Of a stretch of DNA of 9,793 bases, positions 5,438-9,793 are shown piece after piece. Origin of the DNA: Acutalibacter sp. Its GTDB lineage: Bacteria > Bacillota > Clostridia > Oscillospirales > Acutalibacteraceae. The position numbers and the translations under genes are program-made. Below the pieces are notes generated by a model. That model searched no databases. It worked only from the letters and a program-made list of their open reading frames with translations, and was not told the origin of the DNA. The first letter of the stretch is position 1. Each line of letters begins with the position of its first letter. The stretch is from assembly GCA_022801475.1 (NCBI GenBank), contig JAAWSH010000038.1, positions 1 to 9,793 on the forward strand, read 5' to 3'.

Positions 5438-6229
5438 CTATTCCTTCCCCCAGGCCGCGATCACCGCGTTCATTACCGCGCCCCGCAGGCCACCCTGCTC
5501 CAATTTTCGCACGCCTCGTATGGTGCTGCCTCCAGGCGAACACACCGCGTCCTTCAGCGCTCCCGGATTTCCGCCCTTTTCCAGGGCCAGGGCCGCAGCC
5601 CCCGCCGTCATTTCAGCAGCCAGGCGTATGGCCAGATCTCGGGGCAATCCGCAGTAGACCCCGCCATCGGCCGCTGCCTCTAAGAACAGGTCCACAAAGG
5701 CCGGTCCACAGCCAGCCACCACCCCCGCCGCATCCATCTGGCCCTCGGGAATCTCCACCAGGCTCCCGGACCCGGCCAGCAGCGTGGCCAGCAGTTCGCT
5801 GGTCTCTTGGTTTGCCCCCTGTCCACAGGTGTACAGGGTTATCCCCCGGCCAATGGCCACTGGGGTATTGGGGAGAATCCGGATGATGGGGCACCCGGGA
5901 GCCAGCTCCTCCAGCTGGGTCAAAGGCACCCCCGCCGCCATAGAGATCAGCACTGGCGGCTCTTCTCTTTTACGAAGGACAGCCCCCAGCTCCTCCAGTA
6001 CCTCTGGGATGATATGAGGCTTTACCCCCAGGAACAGCACCCCGCACCGGCGGGCTGCCTCCTGGTTGGTCACAGCCTCTCCACCCAACTCCTGGGCCAA
6101 GGCCTGGGCTTTTTCCGGCCTTCGGTTAGAGATAAGCAGCCCTGCCCCCGGCAGCTGCCTGCGCACTGCCCGGGCCAGGGCTCCGCCCATATTGCCCGCG
6201 CCAATGAAGCCAATGATTGGATTTGTCAT
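5438..6229 (-). CDS. proC: Pyrroline-5-carboxylate reductase
   Basis: Catalyses the last step of proline synthesis, NAD(P)H-dependent reduction of 1-pyrroline-5-carboxylate to L-proline, in the cytoplasm. The 263 residues match the family (about 260-280). The N-terminal Rossmann fold starts with IGFIGAGNMGGALA (5-18); LGVKPHIIPEVL (67-78) and ILPNTPVAIGRG (118-129) are family hallmarks. The C-terminal dimerisation domain holds the signature SPGGSTIRGVRKLEQGG (231-247). I chose the ATG at 6227-6229 because AAAGGAGG lies 8 nt upstream and the Rossmann motif follows at once; the frame is open further upstream but only as a shadow of proA. It starts 14 nt after the proA stop and is last in the cluster, ending at a strong terminator. 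Confidence 0.96.
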   Translation of the reverse strand: MTNPIIGFIGAGNMGGALARAVRRQLPGAGLLISNRRPEKAQALAQELGGEAVTNQEAARRCGVLFLGVKPHIIPEVLEELGAVLRKREEPPVLISMAAGVPLTQLEELAPGCPIIRILPNTPVAIGRGITLYTCGQGANQETSELLATLLAGSGSLVEIPEGQMDAAGVVAGCGPAFVDLFLEAAADGGVYCGLPRDLAIRLAAEMTAGAAALALEKGGNPGALKDAVCSPGGSTIRGVRKLEQGGLRGAVMNAVIAAWGKE

Positions 6230-6243
6230 GAAAAGCGCCTCCT

Positions 6244-7494
6244 TTATTCCCGCACCTGCCCTGTGCCATACACCACGTATTTCCAGGTGGTCAGCTCTTC
6301 CAGGCCCATGGGGCCCCGGGCATGGAGCTTTTGGGTGGAAATGCCGATTTCTGCCCCCAGGCCGAACTCTCCCCCGTCGGTAAAGCGGGTGGAGGCGTTC
6401 ACATACACCGCCGCCGCGTCTATCCGGTCCAGAAACGCCTGGGCGGTAAAGTAGTTGCTGGTTACAATGCACTCCGAATGCCCGCTGCTATGGGTATTGA
6501 TGAAGTCCATGGCCTCTTGGGCGCTATCTACCAATCGTACGGCCAGGATATAGTCGCCGTACTCTGCGTCCCAGTCCTCTTCTTTTGCGGCTATCCCCCG
6601 GTCCTTTATCAGCGCCAAGGCCCTGGGGCCGCAGCGCAGCTCCACTTGCTCTTGGTCCAATAGAGGAACAGCCTTAGCAAAAAACGCCTCCGCCACGTCC
6701 CGGTGCACCAGCACGCATTCAGCGGCGTTGCACACCGAGGGCCGGGAGCACTTGGCGTTATAGAGGATACGGGCCCCCACGTCCAGATCCGCGTCCTTGT
6801 CAATGTACACATGGCACACGCCCTCGCCGGTGCGGATCACCGGCACAGTGGCCTCTTTGGCCACAGCCCGAATCAGCCCCGCGCCGCCCCGGGGAATCAG
6901 CACGTCCACATACTGGTCTAGATGCATCAGCTTTTGGGCGCTCTCCCGGCCGGTATCCTGCACCAGAGCCACACAGGCGGCGGGCAGGCCGGCCTCTTTT
7001 AGGGCCTCCCGCATAATCTCCACAGCCGCCCGGTTAGACCGGATAGCCTCTTTTCCGCCCCGCAGAATACAGGCATTGCCGGACTTTAGGCACAGGGCGG
7101 CGGCGTCCACAGTCACATTGGGCCTGGCCTCGTAGATGATGGCCGCCACCCCCAGGGGCACCCGCCTGCGGCCAATGATCAGCCCATTGGGCCGGGTCTC
7201 CATGCGGTCCACCCGGCCAACGGGGTCCGGCAGAGCGACTACCTGCTCTATTCCAGCTACAATACTGTCAACGCGCTGGGGCGTCAGGGCCAGCCGGTCC
7301 AAAAGGGCAGGCCGCGTTCCCGCCTCCCTGGCGGCAGCCAGGTCCTCCTGGTTGGCGGCCAGCCACTCATCCTGTCGGCGGGAGAGAGCCCGGGCCATGG
7401 CGGCCAGGGCCTGGTTTTTCAGTCCGGTACGGGCGGCGGCCAGCTCATAAGCGGCCGCTTTGGCCTGTGCGCCCTGTTCAACGATGCTTTGCAT
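6244..7494 (-). CDS. proA: Glutamate-5-semialdehyde dehydrogenase (gamma-glutamyl phosphate reductase)
   Basis: Reduces gamma-glutamyl phosphate with NADPH to glutamate-5-semialdehyde, which cyclises to pyrroline-5-carboxylate. The 416 residues fit the usual 415-420. It has the aldehyde-dehydrogenase fold: VPLGVAAIIYEARPNVT (112-128), LKSGNACILRGGKEA (136-150) and the catalytic cysteine C255 in CSRPSVCNAAE. GSG-like and terminal segments FTDGGEFGLGAEIGIST and HARGPMGLEELTTWKY are family-typical. The start ATG (7492-7494) has GCGAGG 7 nt upstream, lying in the 55-bp gap after proB. No odd features. It is the middle gene of proB-proA-proC and would channel the unstable phosphate from ProB. Confidence 0.97.
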   Translation of the reverse strand: MQSIVEQGAQAKAAAYELAAARTGLKNQALAAMARALSRRQDEWLAANQEDLAAAREAGTRPALLDRLALTPQRVDSIVAGIEQVVALPDPVGRVDRMETRPNGLIIGRRRVPLGVAAIIYEARPNVTVDAAALCLKSGNACILRGGKEAIRSNRAAVEIMREALKEAGLPAACVALVQDTGRESAQKLMHLDQYVDVLIPRGGAGLIRAVAKEATVPVIRTGEGVCHVYIDKDADLDVGARILYNAKCSRPSVCNAAECVLVHRDVAEAFFAKAVPLLDQEQVELRCGPRALALIKDRGIAAKEEDWDAEYGDYILAVRLVDSAQEAMDFINTHSSGHSECIVTSNYFTAQAFLDRIDAAAVYVNASTRFTDGGEFGLGAEIGISTQKLHARGPMGLEELTTWKYVVYGTGQVRE

Positions 7495-7549
7495 ACTGGG
7501 ACCTCGCTTTCTCTGTGGTTGAAGGAAGGAAAGGACCGCTCCGCTTGCT

Positions 7550-8338
7550 CTAAACTATAAACCGCGTGCCCACTTCTTTTCCTTCTACGATCTCGTACAA
7601 GCTCTCGGGCCGGGCCCCATTGGTAATTACCATCTCTACCCCGGCCTCCCTAGCGGTTTTTGCCGCCGAAAGCTTGGTGGCCATGCCTCCCGTGCCCCGG
7701 GCGCTGCCCGCGCCGCCGCCCATCTTCAAGATTTCCGGGGTCAGCGCCTCCACCCGGCGCAGCAGCTTTGCCTCCGGGCACACCCTGGGGTCCGCGTCGT
7801 ACAGGCCGTCAATGTCGCTAAGCAGGACCAGCAGCTGGGCTCCGCAAAGCCCCGCCACAATGGCCGAAAGGGTATCGTTATCTCCCAACACCTTGTGGGC
7901 CCCGGTCTCGATCTCGTCCGCGGAAACCGAGTCGTTCTCGTTCACCACGGGAATCACCCCCAACTCCAGCAAAGCCGAAAAGGTTCCCCGCAGGTGCTGG
8001 GCCCGCACGGGGTCTGCCACGTCTCCGCCGGTCAGCAGAATCTGGGCCATAGAGCGGTTGTACTCGGAAAAAAGCTTGTCATAAAGGTGCATCATCCGGC
8101 ACTGGCCCACAGCGGCGGCGGCCTGCTTCATCCGCAGCTCCCGGGGCCGCTCCAAAAGTCCCATACGGGCCGTGCCCACGGCGATGGCCCCGGAGGTCAC
8201 CAAAATCACCTGCCGCCCCTGGCCGCTGAGGTCCGCCAGCACCCGCACCAGGCGTTCCATGCTGCGCAGGTCCAGGCTGCCGGAGGGGTGGGTCAGGGTG
8301 GAAGTACCCACCTTTACCACCATACGAGAATATTCCAT
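7550..8338 (-). CDS. proB: Glutamate 5-kinase, short form without PUA domain
   Basis: Phosphorylates L-glutamate on the gamma-carboxyl with ATP, the first and usually feedback-inhibited step of proline synthesis. The amino-acid-kinase fold is complete: VVKVGTSTLT (7-16), LVTSGAIAVG (46-55), PVVNENDSV (130-138), LGDNDTLSA (151-159), SDIDGLYDADPR (174-185) and GTGGMATKLSAAK (215-227). At 262 residues it ends after this domain and lacks the C-terminal PUA domain that brings E. coli-type enzymes to about 367. Such short forms are known in Firmicutes, so this is not a truncation. The ATG at 8338 lies only 9 bp after the upstream radical SAM stop; its best Shine-Dalgarno, AGGGGG (8356-8351), sits inside the end of that gene 12 nt away, suggesting translational coupling. 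Confidence 0.96.
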   Translation of the reverse strand: MEYSRMVVKVGTSTLTHPSGSLDLRSMERLVRVLADLSGQGRQVILVTSGAIAVGTARMGLLERPRELRMKQAAAAVGQCRMMHLYDKLFSEYNRSMAQILLTGGDVADPVRAQHLRGTFSALLELGVIPVVNENDSVSADEIETGAHKVLGDNDTLSAIVAGLCGAQLLVLLSDIDGLYDADPRVCPEAKLLRRVEALTPEILKMGGGAGSARGTGGMATKLSAAKTAREAGVEMVITNGARPESLYEIVEGKEVGTRFIV

Positions 8339-8347
8339 CAGCTCTTT

Positions 8348-9793
8348 TTACCCCCTAAACTTCGTCTCCCGGTACAGGAACACCCGGCCCTTTTTGTACA
8401 GATACCGCAGTTTGGTGAGCTTTTGGGCCTCGGCGTAGCATTTTTCAATCTCCCCCACATAGGCCATGGGGTTCTTCTCGAACTTTTCCAGCCGCTTGCG
8501 GTATTTCTTAAACTGCCAGCAGTAGATCATCTTGTACCACATCTGGCTCTCCTGGGTGGTGTTCTGCTTCCAATAGGCCCCAAACTGGTCGTCCATAGGG
8601 GCGTACATGATCTTTTCCAGCTCTTCCTGGGTATAATAGCCCTGGTCAATGGCCATGTCCACAATGTCCGTTCCAGGCAGGAAGTTCAGCCCGTGCAGCT
8701 GAAGCTCATACTTGCCGGGCAAGCGCTTAACCAGGTAGTAGGACTCTTTCAAATCATCGATGGTCTCAAAGGGATGCTGAAGCATCAGGTCAAAGGTGCC
8801 CCAGAATACCCCGGCTTTTTGGATGTTGGCCACAGCGTTGATCACATCCTCCTGGGTCTCGTACCGGTGGAACACGTCCTTGCGCACCCGCTCGCTGCCG
8901 GACTGGATGCCCATAATCACCTCGGTAAGCCCCACCTTTTTCAGGGTAGTAAGCATGTCCAGCTTCACCATTTTCGGGTGGGACCAGATGGTAAAGGGCA
9001 GATGGATATACTTGTCGTACTCTGCGGCGAATTCCTCTACCCAGCCGGGGATGTTGGGGAAGATCTCGTCATAGAAGTGGACGAACACAATGTTTTTGCA
9101 GATTTCCTTGGCCTTGCGCAGCTCCTCCATAACGCTTTTTACCGACCGGCTGCGCACCCCTTTCACGCCCTTGGGCAGCATCCGCCGCAGGTTCACACAG
9201 CAGCAGTATGAACAAGTAAAGGGACAGCCCCGAGAGGCAATCACCTCGTAACTGCGGGTGTCCAGCTGGGGGTCGCCGGGAACCAGGGCGTCGTTTTCAA
9301 TCAGGCAGGCGTCCATGCACTGGATGGCGGGCAGGCCATAGCCGTCCACATCGTCCAGAATATCGCCAATTTCGTTGACCTGTACCCCATCCCCCTCTTT
9401 ATAGGCCAGGGAGGGGATTCCCTTATAATCTGTCTGATTTGCCAGGGCGTCTGCCAGCCGGCAGATGGCGTGCTCGCCGTCGGAGCGGATCACAAAGTCC
9501 GCGCCCCGCTCCAGCAGCTTTTCCGGGAACATGGTGGCATAGGCCCCGCCGCAGAGCAGAGGCGCCCGGGTAGCCTGTTTTACGCTGTCCATCACCTGGT
9601 AGACTGTGTCCAGGTACATGGAGCTCATCACCGAAAGCCCCACCATCACAGGCTTGCAGGCGGAGATGGTCTCCCGCAGCAGGGCCAGCTCTTTTTCCGT
9701 GGTGGGCTTGGGGTGGACGCTGTTGAAATCTTTATAAAAAATATTTTTCACATGGTAGCCGGCCTGCTTCAGGGCCAGGAATCCGGAGGCGAA
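8348..9793 (-). CDS. Radical SAM protein with B12-binding-like N-terminal domain (5' end off window)
   Basis: The frame is open to the right edge, so the 481 residues visible lack the true N-terminus; the GTG at 9749-9751 is an internal valine in the sequence AGYHVKNIF. Residues about 1-115 resemble the second half of a cobalamin-binding (Rossmann-like) domain: KPVMVGLSVMSSMYLDTV, then LLCGGAYATMFPE and ADFVIRSDGEHAI. The cobalamin DxHxxG motif is not visible. The radical SAM core follows, with the cluster cysteines C190, C194 and C197 in SRGCPFTCSYCCC, directly followed by two more Cys. GIQSGSERVRK lies further on, and a long basic, aromatic C-terminal region of unknown role ends the protein. 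This layout is shared by BchE/P-methylase-type and other class B enzymes. Substrate and reaction cannot be told. It runs into proB. Confidence 0.88.
   Translation of the reverse strand, partial: FASGFLALKQAGYHVKNIFYKDFNSVHPKPTTEKELALLRETISACKPVMVGLSVMSSMYLDTVYQVMDSVKQATRAPLLCGGAYATMFPEKLLERGADFVIRSDGEHAICRLADALANQTDYKGIPSLAYKEGDGVQVNEIGDILDDVDGYGLPAIQCMDACLIENDALVPGDPQLDTRSYEVIASRGCPFTCSYCCCVNLRRMLPKGVKGVRSRSVKSVMEELRKAKEICKNIVFVHFYDEIFPNIPGWVEEFAAEYDKYIHLPFTIWSHPKMVKLDMLTTLKKVGLTEVIMGIQSGSERVRKDVFHRYETQEDVINAVANIQKAGVFWGTFDLMLQHPFETIDDLKESYYLVKRLPGKYELQLHGLNFLPGTDIVDMAIDQGYYTQEELEKIMYAPMDDQFGAYWKQNTTQESQMWYKMIYCWQFKKYRKRLEKFEKNPMAYVGEIEKCYAEAQKLTKLRYLYKKGRVFLYRETKFRG

Noticed and set aside
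6230..6472. N-terminal extension of proC by 81 residues
   Set aside because: The extension overlaps the proA 3' end in another frame, is Arg/Gly/Pro-rich, and the ATG at 6229 has a near-perfect ribosome binding site and a standard N-terminus.
7895..9211. A 438-residue rightward open frame
   Set aside because: It lies wholly opposite proB and the radical SAM gene, is rich in His, Leu and Pro as antisense frames of GC-rich genes are, and has no family motif.
9749..9751. GTG as the start of the radical SAM gene
   Set aside because: The frame stays open for the 14 codons up to the window edge with domain-like sequence, so the true start lies outside the window.

Overview
The window reads as chromosomal DNA of a GC-rich, low-oxygen Gram-positive bacterium, most likely a gut Clostridia member (Oscillospiraceae/Ruminococcaceae type). 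Three things point there: a DUF6106-like small membrane protein, a type I alanine racemase beside a signal-less family 3 beta-xylosidase-type glycosidase, and consistent AGGAGG-like ribosome binding sites with sigma-70 type promoters of TTGNNN-17-TATAAT form. The assignment is from recognition only; no search was run. I see no mobile element, CRISPR array, tRNA or rRNA.

Layout. 1-440: an unidentified reading frame comes in from the left edge and overlaps a strongly self-complementary stretch (about 175-436) that may be a structured RNA of undetermined strand; a good leftward promoter lies at 499-527. 593-1212: a promoter and a small two-helix membrane protein of unknown function (+). 1213-1530: a convergent intergenic region with a large imperfect palindrome and a two-way terminator. 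1531-2724: alanine racemase alr (-). 2725-3125: a 401-bp divergent control region with back-to-back extended -10 promoters and a cluster of TGTCC/GGACA inverted repeats. 3126-5255: a GH3 beta-xylosidase/beta-glucosidase (+). 5256-5437: a second convergent intergenic region holding a second, oppositely oriented copy of the repeat from the first one, and a 15-bp terminator stem.

5438-9793: one leftward gene cluster, radical SAM/B12-binding-like protein, proB, proA, proC. ProB phosphorylates glutamate, ProA reduces the phosphate to glutamate semialdehyde, which cyclises, and ProC reduces pyrroline-5-carboxylate to proline, so the whole glutamate-to-proline route is present. The radical SAM gene ends 9 bp before proB and its start lies beyond the right edge, so any shared promoter is outside the window.

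The points most worth a second look are the radical SAM enzyme packed against proBAC, the structured-RNA candidate at the left, and the inverted pair of near-identical intergenic repeats that flank the alr-GH3 block. Most of the rest is ordinary housekeeping and sugar metabolism.
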